From CANJBX01 sp035556735 (GTDB lineage: Bacteria > Pseudomonadota > Alphaproteobacteria > Rhizobiales > Xanthobacteraceae), in assembly GCA_035556735.1 (NCBI GenBank), contig DATMFF010000002.1, positions 558,001 to 622,000 of the forward strand: 64,000 nt of DNA, in the 5' to 3' direction. The position numbers and the translations under genes were made by a program. The notes under the pieces are model-generated. The model did not search any database. It had not been told where the DNA came from and saw nothing but the letters and a program-made list of their open reading frames with translations. This document shows, one piece after another, positions 44,409-52,220 of the stretch. Position 1 is the first letter of the stretch. Each line of letters opens with the position of its first letter.

Positions 44409-47330
44409 TCAGGTCGCTGACGCGAACGCCGCCTCTACCAAGGTGCCTTCGCCCGATTTCGTCGTGACGGACAGGCTCGCGTGGTTGGCTTCGAGCAGCG
44501 CGCGCGCCACCGCGAGGGTCAGTTGCTGGTCGGCGGCGTCGGCCGAGGCGGACGCGGTCGTGCCGGGCTGGAGCTGGGCGAGGTCGCCGGCGGAGAGTCC
44601 CGGTCCGGTATCGCGCAACCGCAGCAGGACCTTGCCTCCGCTGCCGACCGCGGTGGACACGATCACCTGTCCGCCCGCGCCCGCGAAGCGGATCGAGTTG
44701 GCCAGGAGGTTCAGCACGACCTGCTTCACGGAGTCCGGCTCGGCGGCGATGCCCGGCAGGGTGCTTGCGAGCGAGGTGCGGATCAGCACGCGCACGCGGC
44801 TGGCCTCGCCCTGCATCTGCGTGACGCAGGCCTGCACGATCTCGTTGAGCTTGATGCTCGGTCCGGCGCCCGGCTTGCTGCGATCGATCTTGGCGAGGCT
44901 GGCGAGATCGTCGAACAGCGCCAGGATGCGCGAGCCCGAATAATGGATGTCGGTGAGGAACGTGCGGTAGCGCTCGTTGCCGATCGGGCCGTAGCGCTCG
45001 CTCAGCATCGTCTCGACGAAGCCCATGATTGCGGTGAGGGGCGTGCGCACCTCGCGCCCGACCTTGCCGAGCAGCTCGGCCTTCTCGTCGCCCGCGGTTT
45101 GCGCCGCGCGCCTCGCCTGCGCGAGCTCGTCCTCGAGCGCCGCGATCCGCTTGCGCAGCTCCGCCTCGTTGTTCACCGCTGCGGGGGCCGGCGTCTCGGC
45201 GCGCTGCTCGGCCCTCGGTCCGGCGAGCACGAGCGCGAGCGCGTTCTCGCCCGTCCACGGGATCGAGAACAGCCGGCCGTCCACCGGCACCTTGTCGCCC
45301 TTGCCGGTGGTGATGGCGAGCATCTGCGTGCCGGATGGGCCCGGGGCATCGCCCAGCGTCTCGATGAACAGGCTGTCGATGCCGCCGGCCTCGGCGAAGG
45401 CGTCGAGCGACTTGTAGCCGACGCAGTCGAGGAAGGTGCGGTTGGCGTAGAGCATCGCGTCGAAACGATAGACCAGCACGCCGAACGGCAGGCGGTCGAG
45501 CAGCGTGCGCGCGTCCGTTTCCTCCTGGCTCGGCAAGGCGAGCCCCTCGTTCGCGCGCGCCGCCGGGCGCGTCTCCTCGCGCGCGCGTGCGGCGGCCTGG
45601 CCATCCTCGGCGCGGCGCTCGGCGGTCCGCTGCGTCGCTGGCTCGGGCTGCTCCTGCGCGCGCGTGTCGGCTTCCGGCTCCTCCGGTGCTGACGGCGCGG
45701 GACGCTCGTTGCCCTTCAGGCGTGCGGAGAGCTGCCGCGCGATCTCGGTGAAGGCGTTGCGCTCGCCGGCGTTGAGGCCGGGCGCGCCCTTCGTCTCGGC
45801 CGGCGTCGCGATGCGGAACGGCACGACGTTCTGCGCCGGGCCGATGAAGGTGATGGTCTGGCGCGGCGTCTCGCCTTGCGCCGGCGCCGCGCGCTCGGGC
45901 GCCTGTCCGTCCGCGCCGGGCCCGGGCGGCGTCGCCGCGGCCGCATCCACCGGATCCTGCGCGACCTCTGCGTCCTGGGCCGGCGCGGCGGCGCGCTCGC
46001 GGCGCTTGACGGCGATCGCCGCGAGCGTTTCGAGATCGCGGCACACGCCGAAGCCGCGGTACCCGACGAAATTGCGCTGCCGGTCGTAGATCGGCAGGCC
46101 GGACAATTCGACCTTGAGGCGCTGCTCGGCGCGGTCCACCGGCCACGACACGACAATGCCGCTCCAGGTGTCGCGCGTCGCCACCGCGCGCGCGACGCGA
46201 CCCTCGGGATCGAGGGCGAGCGCGGCGTTGATCTCGTGCCACGGCTGGCCCACGCGGCGCGCCGTGGTCGGCCCGGTGAGGGCGATGAAATCATCGGACG
46301 TGAGCGTGAAGCGCCCGTCGGGCTCCATCTGCCAGACGAACCGCAGCGGATGCTGCCGCGGCGGCTCCTCCGCGGGCGGCGGAGGTGTTTCGGCGGCAGG
46401 CGCCGCGGGCGGCTGTTCGGGCGGCGGAGCTGCTGGCGCCGCGGCTGCCGGAGTTGCCGGCGCAATGCTCGGCTCGGAAGCCGTTGACTCGGACGATGCG
46501 GGCGCAGGCTCCGACATCGCCGGGCCGGGCCCGGGCGCTGCGGCTGCCGCGGCGATGTCCTGCGCGCGCGGCTGATCAATTTTTTTGCCGGCGGTCTCGA
46601 CGGGTGTCGCCGCTGGCTCGGCCGCCGGCGCGACCGGCGGCGAGGGTACGACGGCGGCCGGCGTCTCGGTGATGGCGTCGATGCCCGAGCCGAAGCTTGC
46701 GATCAGTGCGGTGTCGCCGCCCTGGCCGACGCGGAACAGGCTGGTGGGACCGACGAGCGTGCGGCCGGCCGACGAGCCGCTGGCGAGCGCTTCGGCGGCG
46801 AGCGCGTTGGCCTCGAAGGCGATCAGCGCCGTCGCCCCCGCCATGCGGTGCGCGGCCTTGGGCGTGGCGTAGAGCAGAGTTCCATCGGTGCCGAATGCGG
46901 CGATGGCCTCTTCCGATCCTTCGAGCAGCTTGCGCAGGCGGTCCGCCATCGAGAGCTGCACGCCCGCGCTCTCGGTCGCCGCGATCAGGACGGCGGACGC
47001 GCCGCCCTCGAGCGCAAAGCGCGAGCACGCGCAGGTGAGCAGGCGCAAGAACCCGGTCCCGAAGCCGCGCAGGCGCTCGAGCCGCGGCGTGCCGTTGGCC
47101 GGCAGCGACTGCGCGAGGCGCACCACGTGCGCGCTCGTGCGCTCGCCCGCGCCGAAGCGCCGCTCGCGCAGCAGCGCGAGGTTGGCGGCCCCGAACAAAG
47201 TGACGGCGGCGGCGTTGGCCCACAGAACCTGCGTGCCCTCGCTCGTCCACACCCACGCAGGCTCCTGGCTCGTGACATAAGCCGCGAGCCGCGGATCGCG
47301 CAGACAGGTCAGGGCCGAGGCATGGTTCAT
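44409..47330 (-). CDS. PAS-domain histidine-kinase-like protein lacking the phosphoacceptor His
   Basis: A 973-aa multi-PAS sensor with no obvious membrane helices. PAS-like regions lie at about 20-120, 130-225, 335-430 and 620-720, linked by long Pro/Ala/Glu-rich segments (about 235-330 and 435-615). A coiled coil at 725-750 leads into a dimerisation domain and a HATPase domain with N-box VLNLLANSIRFAG and G1 box DTGPGLS. The H-box reads VGREVRTPLTAIMGF: Arg759 (CGC at 45054-45056) replaces the phosphorylated His. The arrangement recalls the PdhS/DivJ/PleC/DivL cell-cycle kinases; DivL also lacks the His. It is divergent from the phasin genes. Confidence 0.88.
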   Translation of the reverse strand: MNHASALTCLRDPRLAAYVTSQEPAWVWTSEGTQVLWANAAAVTLFGAANLALLRERRFGAGERTSAHVVRLAQSLPANGTPRLERLRGFGTGFLRLLTCACSRFALEGGASAVLIAATESAGVQLSMADRLRKLLEGSEEAIAAFGTDGTLLYATPKAAHRMAGATALIAFEANALAAEALASGSSAGRTLVGPTSLFRVGQGGDTALIASFGSGIDAITETPAAVVPSPPVAPAAEPAATPVETAGKKIDQPRAQDIAAAAAAPGPGPAMSEPAPASSESTASEPSIAPATPAAAAPAAPPPEQPPAAPAAETPPPPAEEPPRQHPLRFVWQMEPDGRFTLTSDDFIALTGPTTARRVGQPWHEINAALALDPEGRVARAVATRDTWSGIVVSWPVDRAEQRLKVELSGLPIYDRQRNFVGYRGFGVCRDLETLAAIAVKRRERAAAPAQDAEVAQDPVDAAAATPPGPGADGQAPERAAPAQGETPRQTITFIGPAQNVVPFRIATPAETKGAPGLNAGERNAFTEIARQLSARLKGNERPAPSAPEEPEADTRAQEQPEPATQRTAERRAEDGQAAARAREETRPAARANEGLALPSQEETDARTLLDRLPFGVLVYRFDAMLYANRTFLDCVGYKSLDAFAEAGGIDSLFIETLGDAPGPSGTQMLAITTGKGDKVPVDGRLFSIPWTGENALALVLAGPRAEQRAETPAPAAVNNEAELRKRIAALEDELAQARRAAQTAGDEKAELLGKVGREVRTPLTAIMGFVETMLSERYGPIGNERYRTFLTDIHYSGSRILALFDDLASLAKIDRSKPGAGPSIKLNEIVQACVTQMQGEASRVRVLIRTSLASTLPGIAAEPDSVKQVVLNLLANSIRFAGAGGQVIVSTAVGSGGKVLLRLRDTGPGLSAGDLAQLQPGTTASASADAADQQLTLAVARALLEANHASLSVTTKSGEGTLVEAAFASAT

Positions 47331-47567
47331 CTGCTGGGGTACCGGAGCCGCGCGGGCACCGTGCCCGCGTGGACTATCAACAAATTATTCATAATGCCGG
47401 CCACCCACAGCGTCCACGACCGCGCGCGGCCTGGCCTCGTGCACGCGCGAAATAACCTTAATCCTGTGGCACCGGCGTGCGGGAAAGACAGCGGCGACAG
47501 GCTCCGTTGCCGCGGCTCAATGGTGGTGAAATGATGGCGGCCCATCGGGACCGCAGGGAGGATACGC

Positions 47568-47951
47568 ATGAGCGATGAGCGCAAGACGCCCTTCGATGTG
47601 CCGGCCGACATGGTGGCGCTCGCGGAACAGAGCTTCGAGCAGGCGCGCCGCGCGTTCGATCAGTTCCTGAACGCGGCCCAGTCGACGCTGACGAGCTTCG
47701 AGGACCGCAACAAGGCGGCCCAGGCCGGCGCCAGGGACGTGACCGGCAAGATCATGACCTTCGCCGAGCAGAACGTGGCGAACGCCTTCGCCTATGCCGA
47801 GCGCCTGGTGCAGGCCCGCGACCCGCAGGCCCTGCTTCAACTGCACAGCGACTATGTGCAGAGCCAGATGAAAGCGCTCGCGGAGCAGGCCCAGGCCGTG
47901 GCCGAGGCCGCCGGCAAGGCGACCACCGACGCCATCAAGCCGAAATCCTGA
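47568..47951 (+). CDS. Phasin family protein
   Basis: A 127-aa all-helical phasin that coats polyhydroxyalkanoate granules. The pattern VALAEQSFEQARRAFDQFLNAAQ...KIMTFAEQNVANAFAYAERLVQARDPQALLQLHSDYVQSQMKALAEQAQ is the typical Phasin_2 core (about 15-110). It is preceded by AGGGAGGA and followed by a second phasin gene, though 200 bp separate them. Confidence 0.9.
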   Translation: MSDERKTPFDVPADMVALAEQSFEQARRAFDQFLNAAQSTLTSFEDRNKAAQAGARDVTGKIMTFAEQNVANAFAYAERLVQARDPQALLQLHSDYVQSQMKALAEQAQAVAEAAGKATTDAIKPKS

Positions 47952-48018
47952 AAGCCGTTCAACGACTTGCAAGTCTTTAAGGCTGCGCACGCAATATTAT
48001 TGCGGCGCACCATTTTTG

Positions 48019-48046
48019 TTGCATTGCATCATGGGGCGTGCTATAT
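48019..48046 (+). promoter_or_regulatory. Candidate promoter and TGC-rich control region of the second phasin gene
   Basis: TTGCAT (48019-48024) and CTATAT (48041-48046) are spaced by 16 bp, close to the rhizobial CTTGAC-N17-CTATAT consensus. Just upstream (47982-48030) the sequence is rich in TGC/GCA, the kind of DNA the PHA regulator PhaR binds upstream of phasin genes. No phaR gene is in the window. Confidence 0.4.
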
Positions 48047-48150
48047 GAATAGGCGAGGACAGGTCGGCGCCGCCGCCCTCCCGTAACCCATCATTCCGAC
48101 GAACGGCCACCCGGCGAACGCATGCGCCCCTGGCCCATGAGGATCAAGCG

Positions 48151-48660
48151 ATGTCAGAGGCCACCGGAAATTCCGCTCGCGCCAGGAATGGCGCCGGCTT
48201 CATCCCCTCGGCGTTCCCCCAGTTCACGCTGCCGAGGGTCGAGTTCCCGAAATTCGAGGTTCCCGGCGTCGAGATGCCGGCCGCGTTCCGCGATATCGCC
48301 GAGAAGAGCATCGCCAGCGCCAAGACCAGCTACGAGAAGATGAAGACCGCCGCCGAGGAGGCGACGGATCTGATGGAAGACACCTATTCGACCGCCAGCA
48401 AGGGCATGTCGGAGTACGGCCTCAAGGCCATCGAGGCGGCGCGCGCCAACACCAACGCCGCCTTCGATTTCATGGCCAGCCTGATGTCCGTGAAGTCGCT
48501 CTCGGAGGCCGTCGAGCTCTCGACCGCCCATGCGCGCAAGCAGTTCGACGCGCTCTCGGAGCAGACCAAGGAGCTCGGCTCGATCGCGCAGAAGGTGGCG
48601 ACCAATACCGCCGAGCCGATCAAGGAGAGCGTGACCAAGGCCTGCAACAAGGCCGCCTGA
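48151..48660 (+). CDS. Phasin family protein
   Basis: A 169-aa phasin. After a Pro-rich N-terminus (1-45, with PQFTLPRVEFPKFEVPGVEMP) comes the helical Phasin_2 region: SIASAKTSYEKMKTAAEEATDLMEDTYSTASKGMSEYGLKAIEAARANTNAAFDF near 50-105, then AVELSTAHARKQFDALSEQTKELGSIAQKVA near 115-150. It coats PHA granules. A strong terminator follows. Confidence 0.93.
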   Translation: MSEATGNSARARNGAGFIPSAFPQFTLPRVEFPKFEVPGVEMPAAFRDIAEKSIASAKTSYEKMKTAAEEATDLMEDTYSTASKGMSEYGLKAIEAARANTNAAFDFMASLMSVKSLSEAVELSTAHARKQFDALSEQTKELGSIAQKVATNTAEPIKESVTKACNKAA

Positions 48661-48718
48661 TCGTTTCTTTCCGGGGCTCGGACGCGCCAGCGCCGGGCAC
48701 TGTCCAGTGATCTGGCGC

Positions 48719-48752
48719 AAGCCCGGGCCCCGCGCCCGGGCTTCTTTTTTTC
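48719..48752 (+). terminator. Rho-independent terminator after the phasin genes
   Basis: AAGCCCGGGC and GCCCGGGCTT arms (48719-48728, 48734-48743) form a 10-bp stem, followed by CTTTTTTTTC. It is the cleanest intrinsic terminator in the window and separates the phasins from tRNA-His. Confidence 0.9.
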
Positions 48753-48817
48753 TGCCGCGATCGGCGCAGCGAACCGCTTCCACTTCGCGAAGTCATGCGC
48801 TAGCTTCCCGCCCGCGC

Positions 48818-48894
48818 GCAGCTGTAGCTCAGTTGGTTAGAGCGCCTGACTGTGGATCAGGAGGTCGGTGGTTCGAGTCCACCCAGCTGTACCA
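48818..48894 (+). tRNA. tRNA-His (GTG)
   Basis: A 77-nt cloverleaf with encoded CCA. The anticodon GTG is at 48852-48854 in a 5-bp CCTGA/TCAGG stem; the D-arm is TAGCTCAGTTGGTTAGAGC and the T-arm GGTGGTTCGAGTCCACC. The acceptor (GCAGCTG with CAGCTGT) has a G1:U72 pair, A73, and an encoded C at -1 instead of G-1. This is the known unusual alphaproteobacterial tRNA-His, which is charged by a divergent HisRS. Confidence 0.95.
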
Positions 48895-49029
48895 TTCCCA
48901 ATCAGTCGATGACGGGTGGTGAGCCCCAAGCCGACCGGCCCTGACGAACGGGCACGCGAGCCTTGGCGCCGCCCGATTGCGTGCAGGTCCACGACTGACG
49001 CGTATGACGGACGCGTCGATGCCGGTCGT

Positions 49030-49284
49030 CTATGGGTTTGCGGACCGGCGGACGAGCGGGTAGTCGTCGCTGTCGTACAACTCGCGGATCTGGGCGCTGT
49101 CGTAACGGTCGTCCGCGACCTCGAGAAAGGTGCCGATCAGCAGGCCGGGCGGCAACTCTTCGATGGCGAAGCGGATGGCATCCGCGGCTTTGGGAAAACG
49201 ATGGTAGCCGACCGGATGCCGGCGCGATGGCGGATTGCGCCTAGGGAATAGCTCGGCTTCCGTGCTATAGTTGAATCCAGACAT
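49030..49284 (-). CDS. Conserved small hypothetical protein
   Basis: An 84-aa soluble protein, MSGFNYSTEAELFP at the start, then SRRHPVGYHRFPKAADAIRFAIEELPP near 20-46. It resembles small proteins common in Bradyrhizobium-type genomes (from memory) with the same ADAIRFAIEELP core. A strong GGAGGAG Shine-Dalgarno stands upstream. It is the first gene beyond tRNA-His, on the opposite strand. No function known. Confidence 0.75.
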   Translation of the reverse strand: MSGFNYSTEAELFPRRNPPSRRHPVGYHRFPKAADAIRFAIEELPPGLLIGTFLEVADDRYDSAQIRELYDSDDYPLVRRSANP

Positions 49285-49417
49285 TGCATTTCTCCTCCGA
49301 AACAGCCTGCCAGCGCCACGTCACGCTGGCCCAACAAAGATGGCGGTGAGCGACGCGTCGGCTGAGCGACGCAACGGCGGATCGGGGTCGTCGCGCCGTC
49401 GGAATGCGACCGTCCCC

Positions 49418-49469
49418 GACGTAATCGTCCCTGACGTAACCTGACGCAACCGTCGCTGACGTAATCGTC
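49418..49469. repeat. Imperfect short tandem repeats
   Basis: GACGTAATCGTC occurs at 49418-49429 and 49458-49469, with decayed copies GACGTAAC (49433-49440) and GACGCAACCGTC (49443-49454) between them. No gene is convincingly encoded across this 284-bp gap (49285-49568). Confidence 0.65.
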
Positions 49470-49568
49470 TCTCGCATAGCCGTATCGACCGGACCTCCAG
49501 TCCGACAAGCCGCCGCGACCGCAGCCGGTCGCGTGACGCGAACCTTCAGTCTCTGGCGAGGTCTCATC

Positions 49569-49661
49569 GTGGCGCTCACAACCAAGATACTCTACGTTTC
49601 GATCGCAGCAGCAGTGTTCCTGTTCGCATCGATGCTGGGGCTGACTTTCCTGCATCCGTGA
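49569..49661 (+). CDS. Possible 30-aa single-helix membrane peptide
   Basis: A GTG-started frame encoding VALTTKILYVSIAAAVFLFA and ten more residues (ending LTFLHP), i.e. one hydrophobic helix with a basic start. GGCGAGG lies about 10 nt upstream. Below usual gene-calling size; supported only by hydrophobicity and the ribosome site. The following 216 bp (49662-49877) hold nothing I recognise. Confidence 0.4.
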   Translation: MALTTKILYVSIAAAVFLFASMLGLTFLHP

Positions 49662-49877
49662 CGGCGCCGGCTGCGTCACGCCTTCGTGCGCGTCACGCCT
49701 GGAATCGTCGGACTCGATCCGCGCTCGTCGCTCGTTTGGCGCTCGTCGCCGCGTCGCAGCGCAGATAGCTGAAGGACCGCGGCTGCGCAGATGCTGTCCG
49801 TTCGAAACGCGGGCGCATGGACGGGCCGCATTGGCAGACGGCTGGTCTATCGCCCTGTCCACGAGGGGCGGGCGCCC

Positions 49878-50129
49878 TCAGTGCTTTTGCACGAGTTCGT
49901 AGAAGCCCTGAAATCTCTCGACGATGACGATGAGCGCGCGCTCGCAGTCATAGTCGTCGGCGGTTCCGGGCTTGAATTGCGCGACGGTCCAGTTGGGCGC
50001 TTCGGGCAGGAAATCCGGCCATCCCACGATCGACACGCCCGCTGCACCCTCGCAGCCTTCGCAGGCCTGCAACTCCGTCAGCAGCAGCCGTTCGATTTCG
50101 GTGCGACTCTTCGGAGCCCTGGGGTACAT
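49878..50129 (-). CDS. Hypothetical protein, last gene of a small-gene operon
   Basis: An 83-aa soluble acidic protein: LLLTELQACEGCEGAAGVSIVGWPDFLPEAPNW near 14-46 and ALIVIVERFQGFYELVQKH at the end. A CEGCEG motif is notable. Its ATG overlaps the stop of the zinc-ribbon gene (TGATG), implying coupled translation. Not assigned to a family. Confidence 0.65.
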   Translation of the reverse strand: MYPRAPKSRTEIERLLLTELQACEGCEGAAGVSIVGWPDFLPEAPNWTVAQFKPGTADDYDCERALIVIVERFQGFYELVQKH

Positions 50130-50365
50130 CAGTCCTGCTCGATCGGGCGATAGAATTTGATGGTGATCTCGGGCGGAACCTTGTCGATGGCCTTCTGAAT
50201 TTCTTCCGAAACCTGCGCCAGGCGGTTCGTGTCGATGTTGATTCCGATGCCGCAGCCCGGACATGTCATGTGTTGGCTCTGCTTGAGTCGGCCGATCGAT
50301 TGCTTGAGGTCATGTCCGCAGCTCGGGCATTGAAAGCAGATTTCGTTCATGTCGGTGCTGGACAT
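50129..50365 (-). CDS. Small zinc-ribbon protein
   Basis: A 78-aa protein with a CxxC...CxxC ribbon: CPSCGHDL near 13-20 and CPGCGIGIN near 35-43, followed by an amphipathic helix VSEEIQKAIDKVPPEITIKF. The Cys pairs are 19 residues apart, fitting one zinc site. Part of a four-gene overlapping operon; partner or target unknown. Confidence 0.7.
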   Translation of the reverse strand: MSSTDMNEICFQCPSCGHDLKQSIGRLKQSQHMTCPGCGIGINIDTNRLAQVSEEIQKAIDKVPPEITIKFYRPIEQD

Positions 50366-50374
50366 GGGGCCGGC

Positions 50375-50674
50375 TCATCCCGATTGACGCGGCAGGCGAT
50401 GGAAATCCGCCAGCACGGCCTCGATGAGCTTCTGGCGTCGCGGATCTTGCGCCTCCGGCGTTGCTGCGAACAGGTGTATCAGGTAGGCGGCTTTCTCGGC
50501 GGCTTCCTGCCATGTCGTCGCAGGCCCGGCCAGCAACTGGACCTCGAGGGCGTGCTGCCTCGCGCGCAACGCATCTCGTTCCGCTGCGACGGCTGTCACT
50601 TCCCGGCGAATTTCCGTCGCTCGTTGAGCGGCCATGCCGCGATGCTCGTCGAGCTCGATGGCTTTATCGGTCAT
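50375..50674 (-). CDS. Hypothetical coiled-coil protein
   Basis: A 99-aa protein: a helical N-terminal half rich in Arg/Glu/Ala (about 10-50) then TTWQEAAEKAAYLIHLFAATPEAQDPRRQKLIEAVLADFHRL near 53-94. The second half resembles a motif in small proteins of Bradyrhizobium relatives (from memory). Its ATG overlaps the preceding gene's stop (ATGA), and the zinc-ribbon gene starts 9 bp after its stop. Function unknown. Confidence 0.7.
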   Translation of the reverse strand: MTDKAIELDEHRGMAAQRATEIRREVTAVAAERDALRARQHALEVQLLAGPATTWQEAAEKAAYLIHLFAATPEAQDPRRQKLIEAVLADFHRLPRQSG

Positions 50675-50934
50675 CGTGCGGTCCCTTCCGTCGCGGCGTC
50701 CCGCGCTTGCGCGGCCTGCAGATCGCGCGGATCGACGGTAACGACTTCGACCGCGCCCGGCGTTCCGGCGGGAACGACAATCATGGTCGAGACCCGGCGA
50801 TAGACGGGGAACGACAAGCCTTCGATCAGCTCCTCGTCGGTGACCACGCGATAAGCTCCCGCGGGCAGGACGCGGCCCACGTCCCGCAGCAGGAAAGGAT
50901 GAAGGAAGCTCACCGCCGTTTCGCGCGTTCGCAT
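50671..50934 (-). CDS. Hypothetical protein, first gene of the small-gene operon
   Basis: An 87-aa protein with a beta-rich pattern: ETAVSFLHPFLLRDVGRVLPAGAYRVVTDEELIEGLSFPVYRRVSTMIVVP near 5-55. The string PAGAYRVVTDEELIEGLSFPVYRR is recurrent in small proteins of this order (from memory). It leads an operon with three further overlapping small genes. Function unknown. Confidence 0.7.
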   Translation of the reverse strand: MRTRETAVSFLHPFLLRDVGRVLPAGAYRVVTDEELIEGLSFPVYRRVSTMIVVPAGTPGAVEVVTVDPRDLQAAQARDAATEGTAR

Positions 50935-51051
50935 CGTGGGTGTCTTTCGCCAATGATGGCCGTGTTCAACTCCGCGATCGCGCGACGGCGCAGCCGCGGT
51001 TGCGACGAAGTCCGGCGTCGCCGCCGGACTTCGGATTGCCCGCTCGCCGAC

Positions 51052-51195
51052 CTATCTCTGCTGTGCGGGCTTTTCAGCCGGCCCGGTATCGGGCGAGGGG
51101 GTCGTCTGAGTCTGTTGTGGCTGCGATTGCGGCGCAACGTTCGGCTGCTGGGCCGGCTTCGGTGCCTCGGCGGGCTTGTGCGATTGAGACGTCAT
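51052..51195 (-). CDS. Pro/Gln-rich small protein
   Basis: A 47-aa low-complexity protein (MTSQSHKPAEAPKPAQQPNV at the start), rich in Pro, Gln, Ala and Thr, probably disordered. The ATG at 51195 is preceded by an AGAAAGAAC stretch. It lies 117 bp upstream of the small-gene operon on the same strand. Could be spurious, but the start region is AT-richer and promoter-like. Confidence 0.45.
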   Translation of the reverse strand: MTSQSHKPAEAPKPAQQPNVAPQSQPQQTQTTPSPDTGPAEKPAQQR

Positions 51196-51459
51196 AATGT
51201 TGTTCTTTCTAAAAGACCTAAAAGGATTTCCAGGTACCCTGTACAACTGGACCTCAACGGCGGGATAACAAGCACTGCGCGGGCAAATAAATGCTCGGGG
51301 TTTTCCGCAATTCGCTTGCTTTTCGGCGATTTGGCGAGAGCGCCCTACGGCGCCAGCGCCGTGCCGCGCCGGTTGCTGCGTCGCGTCTGACCGGACCGGT
51401 CATCTCGCGCCAGAACGCGCAATCGCGCACGGCCCCTGCCGTTCTTGCGGGAGAGAACC

Positions 51460-51624
51460 ATGTCCGAGAGGGAGCCTGACTCCAGATTTCCGGGGCGGGA
51501 CACGTATGGCCGTGGAGAGAGCTCGCGCCGTCGCGAGGGAAACAATCTCAGCCTGATCGTGGGAGGCGCTGTCGTGATTGCTCTCGTCGTCGCCCTGATC
51601 TACCTGATCGGAACCGGGGGATAG
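51460..51624 (+). CDS. Small single-pass membrane protein
   Basis: A 54-aa protein too short for most gene callers. The N-terminal half is charged and Arg-rich (SEREPDSRFPGRDTYGRGES), then one membrane helix LSLIVGGAVVIALVVALIYLI ends the protein. GGGAGAG stands just upstream of the ATG. Similar basic-head, single-helix proteins are common in Hyphomicrobiales. Function unknown. Confidence 0.65.
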   Translation: MSEREPDSRFPGRDTYGRGESSRRREGNNLSLIVGGAVVIALVVALIYLIGTGG

Positions 51625-51715
51625 GTCGGGAGCGCAGCGTTCACGGCTGCCGCGCCGGTCATGCGATGACCCCGCCCGCGCCGCGCACTTTGACGTGCGC
51701 CGCGATCGCTTTCGG

Positions 51716-51895
51716 TCACGGAATGGTGGCGGCGTTCTTCAGGATGATGCGCGACAGTTCGATCACCAGCGTGCGGAGCTGTCTGTTCTCGTCGCGCAGG
51801 TCGTCGATCTCCCACCTGGCCGGGTTGCCGTGGCGCTCGACGGCAGGCTCCGGCGCAGAGCCCAGCAGGTGGTCAGGCGAACGTAAGGGTGTCAC
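51716..51895 (-). CDS. Small coiled-coil hypothetical protein
   Basis: A 59-aa protein from a GTG: VTPLRSPDHLLGSAPEPAVE then ARWEIDDLRDENRQLRTLVIELSRIILKNA, a short coiled coil. The DENRQLR-LV-LS--I--N pattern recurs in small proteins of Bradyrhizobium relatives (from memory). The Shine-Dalgarno GAGGAG lies 8 nt upstream. Function unknown. Confidence 0.55.
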   Translation of the reverse strand: MTPLRSPDHLLGSAPEPAVERHGNPARWEIDDLRDENRQLRTLVIELSRIILKNAATIP

Positions 51896-52220
51896 GAGCG
51901 AGATCCTCCTCGTTGAGGTGTGTCGCGCTGTCGGTTCTCCCCCCGCTTCAGTCCCCCGGTGATGCCCGTCTCGGTTTGCCCCGTGTCTGATGACTGTGAC
52001 TGATTCGCAACCACAGGTAGTGGTAGCTGCGTAGTTCCATCGATGTTGCACGTCAGGAATAACCCCGGCGCGGGCCTGCGCGTGTTGCGCGAACACGTTC
52101 GGCGCGACCGGCTGCCGCTGTTCAAGCAAGGGTCGTTCGCGTAACGTGCACGCCCATCGGCCGGCGGCCTGATGATGTGGTCTGAGGGCAAACAGGGCGG
52201 CACCGCGCGTCGATCGATCG
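51896..52220. other. Gene-free stretch before the radical SAM gene
   Basis: 325 bp without a convincing gene; a 103-aa minus-strand frame here is Arg/Ser/Gly-rich and judged spurious. No repeat, RNA or terminator recognised. Confidence 0.6.

Noticed and set aside
49265..49585. 106-aa minus-strand frame over the short repeats
   Set aside because: Composition driven by the GACGTAA repeats, overlaps the start of the better-supported 84-aa gene, no motif.
50461..51390. 309-aa plus-strand frame across the small-gene operon
   Set aside because: Arg/Ser-rich and antisense to the overlapping minus-strand small genes, which have ribosome sites and consistent coupling.
51892..52203. 103-aa minus-strand frame
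   Set aside because: Arg/Ser/Gln-rich, no ribosome site or recognisable pattern; overlaps the start of the 59-aa coiled-coil gene.
48818..52220. tRNA-His as the attachment site of an integrative element
   Set aside because: No integrase gene and no visible duplicate of the tRNA 3' end downstream; kept only as an open question in the findings.
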